A DNA stretch of 64,000 nt from Acholoe squamosa (GCA_949317995.1 OX439047.1:47679505-47743504), one strand, 5' to 3'; positions 1 to 12,799 are shown, counted from the first letter of the stretch. Notes: generated by a model from the sequence alone, not told the origin. Numbers and translations are program-made.

Positions 1-837
1 TTCAAAATGTACACTTTTACTATGTTTTGATGTTATCTTTCTTCATCAACAACTGCTGGGAAATATTGGGGAGAGAGCATATAGAATTTAATTCGGGAAA
101 TATTTGTCTTCACATTGGAAAAATGCATGTTCTCTCTTCCGTCCCCCTTCTCCCTCTCTCTCCTCGCTCTCACCCTCTCTCATACTATCTCTTTCGCTTG
201 CCACCTCCACCCGAGAGGATAATCAGAGTATATAAAGTCGAATTTCCGTTGGAAATGGTTTTTTAAAAAATTGAGAAGAAAATCATGAATTCTGTAGAAT
301 AAAAAGAGAAGGCCTCAATACTCTCCTATTGAGTCTTGTTACAAATTTGAACGATGCTGAGTAAGAAACGAACACAGACATGAAATCAGAGACGCCTATT
401 ACTCACTGTGTCTGCCTCCATATCATCTGTTCTCCTCCTATCCCTACAGCCTGTAGCCCCGAGATATCGACACCCCAGCCACCATTTGCCGCCATTTTCA
501 CTACCATTTGCCACCATTTCGCTGCCCACAACTAATCATTGTAATAGGAGGAAGTGGCTGGGGCTATGGGCAGGTGCGGCCACTCCCAAGCTGGGCCACA
601 CAAAAAGCCTGATTAGTGGGGACACGGACGTTTGGCGTTTAATTGGCATAGTGACTACTGGCAGTGGGAGATAGCTGGGGACCTGAGGTCTGCTTGATGT
701 TGGTGATGATTTAGATATAGATGGGGTGGGGTTAGGGCGGTTACAGTTAGAGGGTTAGGATAGACGTTTGCTGAAAGTGTGTGACTGTGCCTGAATGGGT
801 AGTGTGCGGATGGATTGGTGGCGAGGGTGTAGGCATT
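1..837. other. Unique intergenic/intronic DNA
   Basis: AT-rich sequence with a pyrimidine-rich patch near 138-180. Short ORFs exist on both strands but none shows a protein-family pattern, and no tRNA-like or repeat structure was seen. Confidence 0.5.
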
Positions 838-1300
838 GAGCAGGTAAGTAATGGTTGTTGAACGCCATTTCGACAGCTATGGCCATATTCACGGCAGGAA
901 AACTAAATAAGACATTGACAAAAAGATGAATGTGTCGGTGCCCTAGCATGAATGTACACTGAAAACATGGAAGATCCGAAACTAGTCAGCGGTGACCACT
1001 TTAGGTCCTCAAGTTAGCGATACCTAAAACTACAGCTTTAGGTAGTCAAAATGACAACTTTAGGTCATCATCCTGATGACCTGAGTCATCAGGATGACAA
1101 TACTGACAGTACAGAGTCGTCATATTGATGACTCAGGTCGTCAGAATGACGACTTAAAGTCGTCATTTTGACTACCTAAAGCTGTACCTTTAGGTATCGT
1201 CAACTTGAGGACCTAAAGTGGTCACCGCTGACTAGTTTCAGAACTTCTAGGTTTTCAGTGTACCAGACACACAGAGGGGATAGGAAATATTAGATGTACC
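838..1300 (+). repeat. SINE-like dispersed repeat, copy A (interrupted)
   Basis: The segment 838-955 matches 20,730-20,830: both carry a GAGTAATGGTTGTT block, an ACGCCA core, a GGCCATATTCA block and a GTGCC-rich tail. The match resumes after 1,262 with CCAGACACA and AGAGGGGA. The intervening 957-1,260 is a separate palindromic element. Two copies 20 kb apart with the same internal order show a dispersed repeat. A SINE assignment is inference from length and the TTTAACGCC-type core; no clear pol III A and B boxes were identified. Confidence 0.6.
957..1260. mobile_element. Palindromic MITE with TA target duplication
   Basis: The ends are near-perfect inverted repeats beginning CACTGAAAAC, and the two halves pair along most of the 304 bp. 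Both arms contain GCGGTGACCACTTTAGGTCC, GGTAGTCAAAATGAC and GTCATC-type blocks. TA flanks both ends (955-956 and 1,261-1,262), as expected for Tc1/mariner-like or other TA-targeting non-autonomous elements. The superfamily is uncertain because CACTG termini also occur in CMC elements. It sits inside a SINE-like repeat, so it is the younger insertion. Confidence 0.8.
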
Positions 1301-1323
1301 TGTAGTCCCCATTATGATGGAAG

Positions 1324-1684
1324 AGGGGTAAACACTAACGCTGGCACGGGAGCCACTGGCCCGCAGTTTTGCCTGTGGGCCCATAGCTTTCTCAAGAATT
1401 ACCTTCCTGTGGGCCCGGGATGGCCCACAGCAGTTTAGAGAGAGACATCTATAAAATTTAATTCATATGAGTATAGACATGTTATATATTGTTTCAAAGA
1501 GAAAATCAGCAGGAAACTAGCCATCTTGCTAGCTTATGGTGTGAAGTAATGGTAAATACCTTTAATCTCTCTTTTAAAAATGTAATCTGTCTATTCTGGG
1601 CCCGCAATTTTAACTCCGGGCCCATAGATTTTTTAATCTATGTGCCCGGGTGGCCAGTGGGTGGAAAAGTTAGTGTCTACCCCT
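1324..1684. mobile_element. Short TIR element (unclassified MITE)
   Basis: The left end AGGGGTAAACACTAAC is mirrored by the right end, whose reverse complement reads AGGGGTAGACACTAAC. Just inside, both arms carry CCACTGGCC, and GGGCCC-type blocks recur. Total length is 361 bp. No exact target duplication could be read. The 90-residue ORF crossing it (1,489-1,761) is not protein-like. Confidence 0.5.
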
Positions 1685-2167
1685 GTGGAATAAAGAATCC
1701 CGGAGACATGCTGTATGAGTGGGAGTTAGAGCCAATGGGCATTCAAAGAGAAGAATTTTAAGTCTGTCATTATTATTCCTGTGCAGCAAAGGATGATACA
1801 AACGATGATAGCTACAGAATTGATAGCTGATTTACGAGATTTTTTAAGATTTACGAGTGAGAAGTACTATGCGCACAAAGTTACTTGCTACACATGTTAA
1901 AAAGTAGGAAATGGTGATACAAAATTTCTAGATACAAAAATGTTTCTTTAGCTTAGATTAATGCAATATGTTAAGTGAGGTCTACTAATATAGCTAGAGG
2001 TGGAGGGGAGTATTAATGTGTTGAGGATTGCAACACCTGCTATAATCAGCCATTTCTGTATACTACTTACATGGCTCTATTTACACTATTTAGAGCTGGT
2101 GACATTTCTGCACCACACGGAGGTGGGTGCATGATTAAGCTATGCAAACACATTCCTTCTTTGAGTG

Positions 2168-2170
<3 letters not shown>
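1685..2170. other. Unique DNA, nothing recognised
   Basis: AT-rich, without repeats, RNA-like folds or convincing exons. Confidence 0.5.
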
Positions 2171-2239
<69 letters not shown>

Positions 2240-2241
2240 TC

Positions 2242-2276
<35 letters not shown>
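2171..2276. repeat. (TC)n then (TATC)n microsatellite
   Basis: About 60 bp of TC dinucleotides with one CC interruption is followed by about eight TATC tetranucleotides. The junction of di- and tetranucleotide blocks suggests compound growth by slippage. Confidence 0.95.
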
Positions 2277-5200
2277 CTCCTTTCTCTCTCTGAGAATTAT
2301 CCGGATCTAACATAATCCCTTTTTCTTATTATATCCATAGTCAAAGGGGATTCAGGAGATATTCCAATTAGAAACGTCAAAGTAATTACAAGAATAACAT
2401 AGATTAGACTTTCTTGTGGGGTTTTGAAAGTTTCTTTTCACTCCCAAATGCTGTAATGGATGTTTATAAAATACTCATACATGTAGATCATCTGCATATA
2501 TTCAAAAGCGCGAGCATATATTTTACAGTTTGGAACTAAACAAACGCCGTTATTAGATGCAAAACAAACATTGGAGCCGGCCGGTGATCCTACTGATAGC
2601 ATAGGACGTATCGCCTTTGGATCATTTGTGGCTTGCAGACCGTTTCAGAGATTAATGAATTTATTGACTGTCATGTCAAAAACACATGGCAGCTTGCTGA
2701 TCCATATTTGAGCCTATTTAGCATATGATAGAGTATCATGTTGCACCCAGAGCGCTTACCAATAACCGCCCCCTCATCCAGGTCCCCTCTATACCCACAG
2801 TCAACGAACCTGCTATTAAACCCAATGTGATGCTGATTTATTGGCATTGAATTGGCATTTACGGGGGTTCTTCAGGCCTGTTACCCTGTCATTCTGAACT
2901 GCTCATTTTTGTAGTGTTGTTACTGTGTTGTAACTCTTAGGAGTGAGTTGTATACCTTGGTAAGGACTAAGACTGTTTTATTTGATTTGAGGAAACCCTA
3001 TGTATAGAGTACCTAAACTATGATTTCACTGCTCCCATCAAACCCCACTGTGACAGTGGACAGACATGGTATCAGAGGGAATGCACAAACGCATGGTCTA
3101 TGTGGGTCTGGGTGTTTGTAAATATGCCTGATACTATAATTCAATGGTGCCTTGAGCACTAAATACTTCTCTGGTACATGTAATTCAAGGTACATAGACA
3201 TATATAAACACCACTGGTTAGACTTAGAAATAAATGTGGATTTATCGGAGAATATCCTAGCTTGGATGACCCAATATTTCCTGTATCAATGAGCAAGCTG
3301 TTTATCCCCTCGGAGTAGCTCGTATATAAGTTGAGAAATTACGCGTCTTCTTCATGCCGTGCACAGTGTACATAAAATGAGTTACACATTGCATGTTTTG
3401 GATGCATGGTTACAGCAGCTGGATACAAATATACTTCTGCAATGTCAACAAGACACCCTGGGTACGGTATCTTGATGGTGGGTCCCCCTGGTGGCGAGGT
3501 GCCTGGGATGTCGGCTGTTGGGGGCAGGTTCCAGTCGACATGGGAGATGGCTGTGATTACCCCACATGGCCCACTCCCCCGTGCCCGATCATTGATTTAC
3601 CCCCTGTAGTTAATTCTGACCACTGCTCTCTGGTTTATGGATGCCACACACACACACCCTCCCTCCTCCCCTCCCTCCCCTCCCCCCTCCCACCTCTCAC
3701 TCCCACCTACCCCCTCAATACTATTCCATATATCCCTCTGCATATCCCCACCCGTCCATGTCTCCCTCAAATTTCCTCCTCCATCCTCCCTCGACACTAA
3801 CCATTTAAGTAAAACCATACCCTTAACTCCTCAGACTCTCATGGCTCTCTCGCATGCCCTCCCTCCTCATCCTTTCTCGTCCTCTCTTTGAGCTTTTCCG
3901 CTCTCACCCCTTATTTTCCATTCTCCATTCATTCCACTGCCTGCTTTAAACCATCCCCTCGCTCCTTCATTCCTAAGACTGTGTTTTATTACAAATGAAC
4001 AGCACGGCTGTTTTCTTAGAAAATAACCATCGATGAAAGGATGGGAAGAGAATCTAAAGCCCACTGTTTCCTATGGTGTTGGCTTTATTTCCTTATTTCT
4101 TCGACAACTTATGGGATCATATCCATGCAATGTAGCGGCATGCAAAAGGACTCAAGAGGATAATGTGTCTAGTAATTTATCATTGCTTCAATTGCATGGT
4201 AGAGATTCATCGATTATATATTATGGTTTAGACTCGACATTGTAGACATTAACCAGGCATGATCATGTCTATAGATAATGTATTAGTCTGATAAATGTTA
4301 ACGGTGCTAAAAGTATATGACAATAGGAATTAAGGGATGTCTACGTATTGCTATTTTTATTCGTCACGAAAGCAAGGTTTTATTCATGTCGAACATGAAA
4401 TATACAAAAAGACATGACACATTCTGTGTCACTAGAACATCATTTGAACTTTTAGGAGGATCCGGGTCCATTGTAAATGGAGGCCAGGTACTGAACATTG
4501 TTACATTTTACAAGATATGCTCATGAGATGCAACTGTATCACAATACTCACTCAAGACCAATTCACCCCTATGGTGTCAAGAACATTATGTACATGTTAT
4601 ACCATAACGCCATCTCAATTTTATAACACACATGACTACCCATTTTATAAAATCCTATAAATCAAATGATACATGCCTGCTATAGAATCTATACTTTGGC
4701 ATTTGAATTCAATTCAATCTACGCGCTTATGAAATGAAGTAATCAATAAACGTCCATATTTGAGACGAATATTCTGCTCTAGTTGGAACTGCACATACAT
4801 AATTCCTACAGACTCGTCATCACACTTGAAGAGAAATCACCATAAAATCAATCACCATGTAATTTTCACACTCAGTAGAATACAGCGATGTACAGCAGCC
4901 AGCTGAATACAGGTACGTAAGCAGACAGGTGCATTCCTATTCACCTGTATTCAGATGTTTTATCATTCTCTATTATGTTACCACATACGACGCTGTATTG
5001 GAAGACCAGCCATGTTAGACTCTCTTCCATTGTGGGAATCTCCCTCTGTAGTCAAGCATTGGCAAGCTATGCGAGGAAATTCCAACTATGTTATAATATC
5101 TCACTGTAATAAAATAACATAGAAATGACGGTGATTGCCTGGGACCAATGGAACCATACTCTCACCTTTTTACGAGCACCATTATCAAGATGTCACCACA

Positions 5201-5648
5201 ATTTGGTATACATCGTCATTTATGTATAGTGGCAAATGATACAATAACCTACAGTAATTGGACATACACTGTTACCTTTTTGGGGGATCCAGAACATCCC
5301 TTTTCATAAATAGAAACCATCTGAGTATTTTGTTATTCCTAGATTTGGTAATGAATACCCATGCTGTGAGCCGTACAAAGCCATTGAACGTTATTACAGA
5401 CTTTAACATGGTTGGTGCTGAATTGTGGAAGGCCGGGAAAAGTTTTGAATGTGGAAAATTGGAAAAATTAAGGCAATAAAAGGAAGAGAAAATAAGTTTC
5501 ATGGAAGGTACTGGTAAAAGAGGAAGTATTTGGACAGGGAAAGAGGGATTTACAAGGCGCATGTCACAGAAGGATTTTAAGGTTTGTTTTATGGTACTCT
5601 CTGCATCTTGCTGTTTGAACAGAATACCTGGACTGGATATCAATGGAA
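2277..5648. other. Unique DNA with a pyrimidine-rich tract
   Basis: No gene is supported. A strongly C/T-biased stretch runs from about 3,640 to 3,990 and produces several proline/serine-rich ORFs, a composition effect. At 3,410-3,600 an ORF on the plus strand has no recognisable family. The rest is AT-rich and featureless. Confidence 0.5.
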
Positions 5649-5650
5649 TA

Positions 5651-5867
5651 TGCCAGGGCTCCAGTAGGCGGCACGAGGCGGCAGCATCACAGGCGGCACA
5701 GGTTTGGAGTATCCTTTTTGTTTCGTGCCAGTGTTGTGGCAAGTTGCCGCAAAATTGCCACACTGGCTCGAAACACTGCATTCCTCTGTTGGCCAGCAAA
5801 AAGGATACTCCAAACCTGTGCCGCCTGTGACGCTGCCGCCTCGTGCCGCCTAGTGGAGCTTGGGCTA
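5651..5867. mobile_element. TA-flanked palindromic MITE, copy 1
   Basis: This 217-bp foldback has arms containing CCAGTAGGCGGC or CCACTAGGCGGC, then GAGGCGGCAGC, ACAGGCGGCACAGGTTTGG and GTATCCTTTTTG. TA lies outside both ends (5,649-5,650 and 5,868-5,869). A second copy lies at 37,507-37,752. The two ends are not identical (TGCCAGGG versus TAGCCCAAG). Both ends recur in copy 2 but in the opposite order. ORFs read across it on both strands look like a duplicated protein family only because the DNA is a repeat. Confidence 0.85.
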
Positions 5868-6029
5868 TAGAAACTGAATGAGCATTAACACACACATAGA
5901 GACCCAGCAAGGATATCATAAAAAGCTCACAGGAGACACAAACAAGGGGGAGAGGTGTCCAGGGGTTGTGTAGAAAAGAGAAGGAAACAAAGGAGAAGTA
6001 GACAAGGGGATGTTAGTTGTGTGATATAT

Positions 6030-6210
6030 GGATCTGAGTGGTGGTTGGGCGGTCGGGGATGTGCCGCTACAGCTGCCGTCCTTACCGCCGACACAGCAGG
6101 ACCGCGGCCCGCCTCCTCACCCAGCTAGCCGCCGGGCTCTGCAGCTACAGGTCCAGGAAGCCACTGAAAGACGTGTCTTATGTGTCTATCTGCTGTGTAT
6201 ACTAGTTACT
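6030..6210. other. GC-rich exon-like island
   Basis: About 150 bp of GC-rich sequence stands out sharply from AT-rich flanks. On the plus strand a 48-residue frame (ATG 6,059, stop 6,203-6,205) is rich in Arg, Ser and Cys. On the minus strand a frame runs into a good splice donor (GGCG|GTAAGG near 6,086) behind a possible acceptor (CTGCAG). No protein family is recognised, and the strand cannot be decided. It may be an exon or only a base-composition island. Confidence 0.2.
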
Positions 6211-6547
6211 GGAGCCCTCGTTGTAAATATTGTTCACTTATAGAGCGCGATGTAAGTTTTCCTGTTGATAATTCTCAGGGGCGACAGAAGAGCCTTACCC
6301 CTTTTCTATTTGCAGAAGTAATCTATCATATATACTATTTACATATAATATACCCCTTGGTGTTAAGGCATACACATGGGCGAATATTTTTTATCAAATT
6401 TTGGGCACACTCGTTAAAATTTGCTAACGGAGTATTACGGCTCACAAAAAAAAAATAAAGTATTTATTTGATTCGCTATGATGGGTAAACACGCATCTGC
6501 TCAACCAGTCAAAAAGTTAAAAAGGTCATTTACATAAAGTTACCAAT

Positions 6548-6662
6548 GGGATGGTAATCATAGATTTGTCTGATTTATGATATTTTTTTTACATTTTACA
6601 TATACGGCTTATGGGATGATAATGATAGATTTGTCAAATTTTATGATATTTCTTTATTTTTC
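6548..6662. repeat. Imperfect 65-bp tandem pair
   Basis: Two copies of a block containing TGGGATGRTAATSATAGATT followed by TTATGATATTT lie about 64 bp apart (starts near 6,548 and 6,612). Confidence 0.6.
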
Positions 6663-9114
6663 ACAAGAAGCTAGTATCACCTGTGTGAAATGTAGATCAG
6701 TCTTTATAGCTTGAAAATATTTCAGCAGAGATCCCCCAGGATCCCCCTGCTAGAGCAATGACGGCGTATCCATTGTACCCCGGTATTGATTTTTTTTTCA
6801 ATATTTTTTTTCTATGGAAATTGAATAAATTGGAGTGTGTTTTGGGTCGCTCAGGAGGAGGGTTCAGTTCATGCCATGATCTCCCTCGTCCCCATCACCA
6901 CCAGGCCCATTGGCATGCCAACGGAAAGGGAGTGAAATGGGAAAATGGAAAAAGCCACAGGCATGACCCCTTCTTTGACAGCTAATGCTGGGTAGATGGG
7001 CAGAGGGGGAGAGGGAGAGTGGGTGAGCTGGGGAGGGGGAGTGAGAGAGGAAAACTGTCAAGTAGAGAGTTGACAGTTTGACAGCTACCTGACATCACAG
7101 CATTGCTTGACATAGAGCTACGTTGGTCAGCCACACATGAAGCCCGGCCAGCATGCATCATGGAAACGCACAATTCTACATTCTCAAAATAAGGTAAAAA
7201 AATTACATGAAATTGCTCGATATAGTAAATATATCATTGAGATAAAAAAAAAACTGCGGCATAATTTTGTCATGCTGCATTATCTCACCTAAGTAGCACC
7301 AGGCCTGAATTTATGAGCGTGAATATACATCCAGAAAGTAGTTTTGCTCCATATTGTGCTATTATATTATACTTATGTGGACGCGCTACACTGCCCACAA
7401 CCACCATTACGCCATTATCACACTACTTGAGTGCCAGTTGTCGACATGGGCGAGAAAATGACAAGCAATTTCTGACAGAAAACAGAAATTATCTCGTGGA
7501 CTCACACTGCGAGGCGTTGCACTATGAGACATTGGTGTTACAAAATAACCACGTAAGGTGTGTGGTTAGGGTTGTGCACTATTGGTGAACAGTTAACCAT
7601 ACAAATGCTACTTTATCGTCGTCATTCTGCATCAATACAGCACTAGCAGGTAACCTATGCATTCATGCATCATGCTAACACTCAAAATGATGCACCAAAG
7701 CACGGCAGCGCTGGTGAGTTACTCGAGAGTGGTCAGCAGTGGGTTCATGCATCATGCAGACAAAGATAAGAGAAGCCTTGAGGCATCCTACCATCTTTAA
7801 AGGGTTAAGTACTCACGTGTCTGTCTGTGTGTCGGTACTGATGGAGTTTGTGGACTATGAGGTTCTGTCGTTGGCTCATTGTGGATATTTCCTCCCGGTC
7901 TGGTTTGGTCCTTGTCTCACAACACAATGACAGCCCTGAGCTATCGACCATGGATAGACCATAGCACTTTAGCCTGTACTATTTTGTTCATTTTGGTTCA
8001 CTTACTTTTTTTCTATCTTCCACTCTTTGTGGCAATTATCATTATTTTAAAACGATGATGTTGTTACACCGACTATACGCATAAACGTTGGAAAATAACT
8101 CTATAACTATACATGCTGACTCTCTATATATTCTGTCACTAAACTTATGCTGATCAATCAATTATGCCCTCTAGCCCTTATTCCATGTAACAACCACTAA
8201 GGTCTCTACTCATGACTTTACTGAGAGCAGCTGCTGTCAGGTTGGTCTTTTCTTTTGTTGTCTTTTTCATCCCGGCCCTCAGTCATTTCTAGAGAAAGAC
8301 ACTCAGATGATGTCGTTTAAGTACCCGTATTATGCAGGTGCCTAGCTTTCAATGAAATAATGTGGATAATTTTCTCGACAGAATTGAAAGGCAATTTGCC
8401 ATTGGTGACATCTAGACTAGTCGCATACGGTATATCGTTCAAATTGCCACTAATAAAGAACCCATATCTATATTTTGCATCACAACTGTGCTTTGAATTC
8501 ACTGTAGAACCTTTTCATGACAGAACCTTTAGTATACCAATAATTATTATAACTGGTCTATTTCGTTACATCTGTCTGTACTGCATGGGTTAGTGCTCAG
8601 GAGATTGGACCGTATTCTTTCAAAGCTCGTCGAGCCACATCACCAGGTCCCTCATGCATGCGTGTACATCAGTTAATTGCTCAGTAATGCCACCTGGTAC
8701 GTGTTTGCTGAACTGCAGAGGTCAGTGCCCTCATCACCTCTTACTAAATTGATAAAGTGCTTTCGATACACTGATTTCAACAGACTCTATGAATGCTATT
8801 ATGCAGAAGAATTAATGACTCTTTTGCAAAGCTCGCCCTGATAAAATGACTAAAATATTAGATCAAAGAGGAAAGTGAGTAAGTCTACAGTGAGATTGTG
8901 TGTGTGTGTGGGGGGGGGGGTTCTTACAAAAGGGGTAAATCTATTTAGTGTCTATTTATGATATGCTACAATTGTGTATAGATAGTACCAACTGTTTTGA
9001 ATCTCTTGAAGGATGTCGACAGAAAGGGTTTGCTAAATTTATTCCACTCCACACAGACAACATAACTACTTGCCCACAAAACTATCATGCCCTGCCCTCA
9101 ATCTCACACCATTG
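6663..9114. other. Unique DNA, nothing recognised
   Basis: A purine-rich patch lies at 6,998-7,050 and a (GT)n followed by a G run at 8,897-8,922. Short ORFs have no family signature. Confidence 0.5.
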
Positions 9115-10235
9115 CAACACTGCCCCATACATACACTGTCACCATACCACTACCACCACACACTACTCCTACACATACTGTCACCATACCACTACCACCG
9201 CACACTGCCCCCTGCACACACTGTTACCATGCCACTACCACCACACACTGCCCCCTACACACACTGTCACCACTACAACCACACACTACTCCTACACACA
9301 CTGTCACCATACCACTACCACCACACACTGCCCCCTACACACACTGTCACCACACCACTACCACCACACACTACTCCTACACACACTGTCACCATACCAC
9401 TACCACCACACACTGCCCCCTACACACACTGTCACCACACCACTACCACCACACACTACTCCTACACATACTGTCACCATACCACTACCACCACACACTG
9501 CCCCCTACACACACTGTCACCATACCACTACCACCACACACTGCCCCCTGCACACACTGTTACCATGCCACTACCACCACGCACTGCCCCCTGCACACAC
9601 TGTTACCATGCCACTACCACCACACACTGCCCCCTACACACACAGTCACCACACCACTACCACCACATGCTGCCCCCTATACTGTCATCATACCACTACC
9701 ACCACACTCTGCCCACTACACACACTGTCACCATACCACTACCACCACACACTGCCCCCTATACTGTCACCATACCACTACCACCATGCACTGCCCCCTA
9801 CATACAGTCACCATACCACTACCACCACGCACTGTCCCTACACACACTGTCACCACACCACTACCACCAAACACATGCCCTCACACATACTGTCATCATA
9901 CCGCTACCACCACACTCTGCCCACTACACACACTGTCACCATACCACTACCACCACGCACTGCCCCTATACTGTCACCATACCACTACCACCATGCACTG
10001 CCCCCTACATACAGTCACCATACCACTACCACCATGCACTGTCCCTACACACACTGTCACCACACCACTACCACCATGCACTGCCCCCTACACACAGTCA
10101 CCGTACCACTACCACCATGCACTGCCCCCTACACACAGTCACCGTACCACTACCACCACACACATGCCCTCACACATACTGTCATCATACCACCACACAA
10201 TCCTGCTACTGCCACACATTGTCCCATACATCCAA
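9115..10235 (+). repeat. 43-bp minisatellite, (CACTGTCACCATACCACTAC)-type
   Basis: Tandem units contain CTGTCACC, ACCACTACCACCACACACTG and CCCCCTACACACA. Successive CTGTCACC starts (for example 9,301 and 9,344) are 43 bp apart, and some units are shortened to about 36 bp. Three long plus-strand ORFs, one in each frame, overlap it. Because 43 is not a multiple of three and the unit lacks stops in every frame, the frames simply rotate. The array is therefore judged non-coding. Confidence 0.95.
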
Positions 10236-11034
10236 TGTCATCATAATTATAAGTCTTTCCACTCTCGTCTTACTGCGTTTGTGATGTTTAACCACTCCTG
10301 CTATTTCATTTTTACCATTCCTTTTAAAATCTGCCCTATATCCTTCTCTCGATAACAAAACCGTTTTTGTTTGTTTTTGTTTTTTTTTTCAAATTGAGGA
10401 TTGCATGCATGTAACAACTCACATCAGTGTTGTCCTTATAAGCTCACACAACACAAGCTTTTTACTTGAAAGCGTATAATTATCGAACTATGGTATCTCA
10501 TCTTTTACTGCTTACTCACTGTGCATATATTATGAGATCTTTCAGATTTACTTCAGAAGAAATGGAAATAAAGCATAGTTCCTGTTAGGGCTGGCAACTA
10601 AAGAAGCACGCTGACATCATATGGCGCATAGCACATATCAAGTAAGTTGTACAGTCGCGTCACCTAGTGAGTAAAATACAAACTGTTTCTTACATCCACT
10701 ACATGTAGTACATATACCTCCCAAATGAAAGTGGTGGAGGATGTGTATATGTATGCCAAGTGTGGTGTTTGTCGTTAAGTATACGGTTTTATTCAGACCT
10801 ACATTTTACAAAATCTCTTTCTTAACATTAGCAGCAAAAAGGAATTGATAACAAAATAACCCACTATCAAAATGCCCTGTGTTTGAGTAACTATTGCCTT
10901 GCAAGTCTATCATTTGCAGTGGCCGAACAAGGTCATCTACCTCTGTCTATTCTTGTATAAAGTCATCCTTTGCACACTTCTTCTTAATTCACAAGCATTG
11001 GTCCCCTTCTTTTCCCGATCCCTCCTACACCCCC
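10236..11034. other. Unique AT-rich DNA
   Basis: Contains T-rich tracts near 10,370-10,390. No gene or repeat structure is recognised. Confidence 0.5.
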
Positions 11035-11039
11035 ATGTT

Positions 11040-11377
11040 CAGGGGCGTAGGAAGGGGGGGGGGGACAAGGGGGCCTGCCCCCCCCCCCAATCACAGAGGA
11101 GGTGGGGCCTGAATATGTCTGGGCCCCCCCCCAAAAAAAAAAAAAAAAATGTGTCAAGCCCCACTATAAAATGTACAAGATTCCCATAGCTCACCACTCA
11201 AATTGGACAAATATGGGAAATGGCAGCATTGTTTAAAGATAAGCCATCGAGGAATAACCCTTTATATAAATCGCATACAGCAATGCATTAACACCAGCAC
11301 GCTCGAACCGATAATTCATGGTGGCTAGGGTGGGGCTCCCTGGGCCCCCCAATGAAGGTTTGCTTCCTATGCCTCTG
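11040..11377. mobile_element. hAT-like MITE
   Basis: The left terminus CAGGGGCGTAGGAAG matches the reverse complement of the right terminus, CAGAGGCATAGGAAG. The identical 5-mer ATGTT flanks both sides (11,035-11,039 and 11,378-11,382). CAGGGGC termini are typical of hAT-derived elements. The 5-bp duplication is shorter than the usual 8 bp. The interior holds G and C homopolymer runs and an A17 run. No transposase is encoded. Confidence 0.75.
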
Positions 11378-11382
11378 ATGTT

Positions 11383-11986
11383 GCGGCCTGCCAAACCGAT
11401 CAGCAGTAACAAAATCAGGATGAAAGATTAAAGAGACAGACGTCGTTCCTTGAGCTGCTGGAGTTTCTCACAGGCTGAATACGTTCTTGATAACTAGTTT
11501 AGTCACTGGTTTGTATTGATTCGTTCCCTCCTTCTGCCAGTGGCCTAAGACGGGTCTGACAGTAAAGATGCGATACTCAAACCATGCAAGGTATTTGCAA
11601 TATTTCTCATGCTACTTCTTCGTTATTGTGTTTAACCAACACCCAGGAGTGCTATACAAGCTGTCTTTGGAATATTTTAAGTTGGCTCAAAATTTGTACC
11701 CAATAGATATGAGTATCATTAACCAACATGATGCATGGTGCTTTCACAAGTTCTTCCACTCACTCCATTAGGGGATCGATACAGAACGAAGGACTAGGGG
11801 ATTAGGTAGGGGCTTCTGTTTTCTGAGGTGGGGCGATAGGCTGGGTGTAAGAAGAGGGACACTAATGGTTAGTGGTCAATGTCCACGAGGAACATCTGGG
11901 ACTCCAAGACCAACCTGACCACAGCAAGGCGTGCGTGCCAAGGTCAAAGAGACCTGGGAGAAAAGTAGGGGTGGGGATGGGGACGT

Positions 11987-12017
<31 letters not shown>

Positions 12018-12629
12018 TCGTTGGAAAATAAGATGAAATTGACCCACAGGTATACAATTTGGTGTTCAGACATTATAAAACAATTGCATACGGTTTTGCC
12101 TAGAGCTAGGGCAAAAAAGCAATATTCCAGAAACGCAAGAAGGCACTACACTCTCAGCAGCAGTTGTAAATGGGCTCTAACTACCCCTGTAAGTAGGCAG
12201 TAGAACCACCTGTTGCTACAGAACAATGGTCATTTCATTAGGTATGTAGGTTCATTCCTACAGCAGATACGGCTGTATTTCAGAATAAGACGCAGTCTAC
12301 TGTAAATCCACGTGGTGGGCGAACAGTGTAAGATATACCGTGGCTTCTCTTGTATATAATATTTGGCTGAATACGAGACTCGTGAATCAATACATTTTAC
12401 TGCTTGATTGCTTGATAATATGGAAATAGAGAAGGAAAAATATATACCAAATTCATGAGGGAACCAAATGGGACATTGCTTAGTGCATTTTTTTTTTTTT
12501 GTGCCAAAGGCCTCATATATAGAGTCATATATTGCTGGGTTTTCACTGGTGTTAGAAACGTTGATTTCATGTATGGGATATTGAAAAACGATTGGAAAAT
12601 ACGTGCATATATGTCAAATAACGATTTAG
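11383..12629. other. Unique DNA with (GA)n tract
   Basis: A short (AG)n then G-run lies at 11,983-12,018. Otherwise featureless; ORFs are short and not family-like. Confidence 0.5.
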
Positions 12630-12799
12630 GAAAAGAATCTTTGAAAAATTGAGAAAATCTCCAAATCTTCAAAAATCGTCAAAAAATAATTAAAAAATAG
12701 GGAAAATTTTGAAAAATTCCTCAAACAAATCTGAGGTCGGGCCCTTTTAGCTGAGGTTGGTCGGGTTACCAGAAACAAACTTTTTTTTTCTTTTTGGCC
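12630..12799 (-). repeat. Dispersed repeat R1, copy 1 (reverse)
   Basis: Reading the minus strand, it begins GGCC followed by an A-rich run, then GTTTCTGGTAACCCGACC, AACCTCAGC and a T-rich, TTTTTCA-rich body. The same order of blocks appears at 15,761, 22,895 and (reversed) 24,230, so this is a dispersed family. Its class is unknown. Confidence 0.65.

Noticed and set aside
5272-5919. 215-codon minus-strand ORF and relatives at 37.5 kb that look like paralogous proteins
   Set aside because: Similarity is due to the same palindromic MITE in both places; on both strands the peptides contain the same R-R-Q-H-R-R-H-R-F-G-V segment.
8948-10355. Three ORFs of more than 400 codons
   Set aside because: They read through a stop-free 43-bp satellite in all three plus frames; His/Thr/Pro-rich periodic peptides are a by-product.
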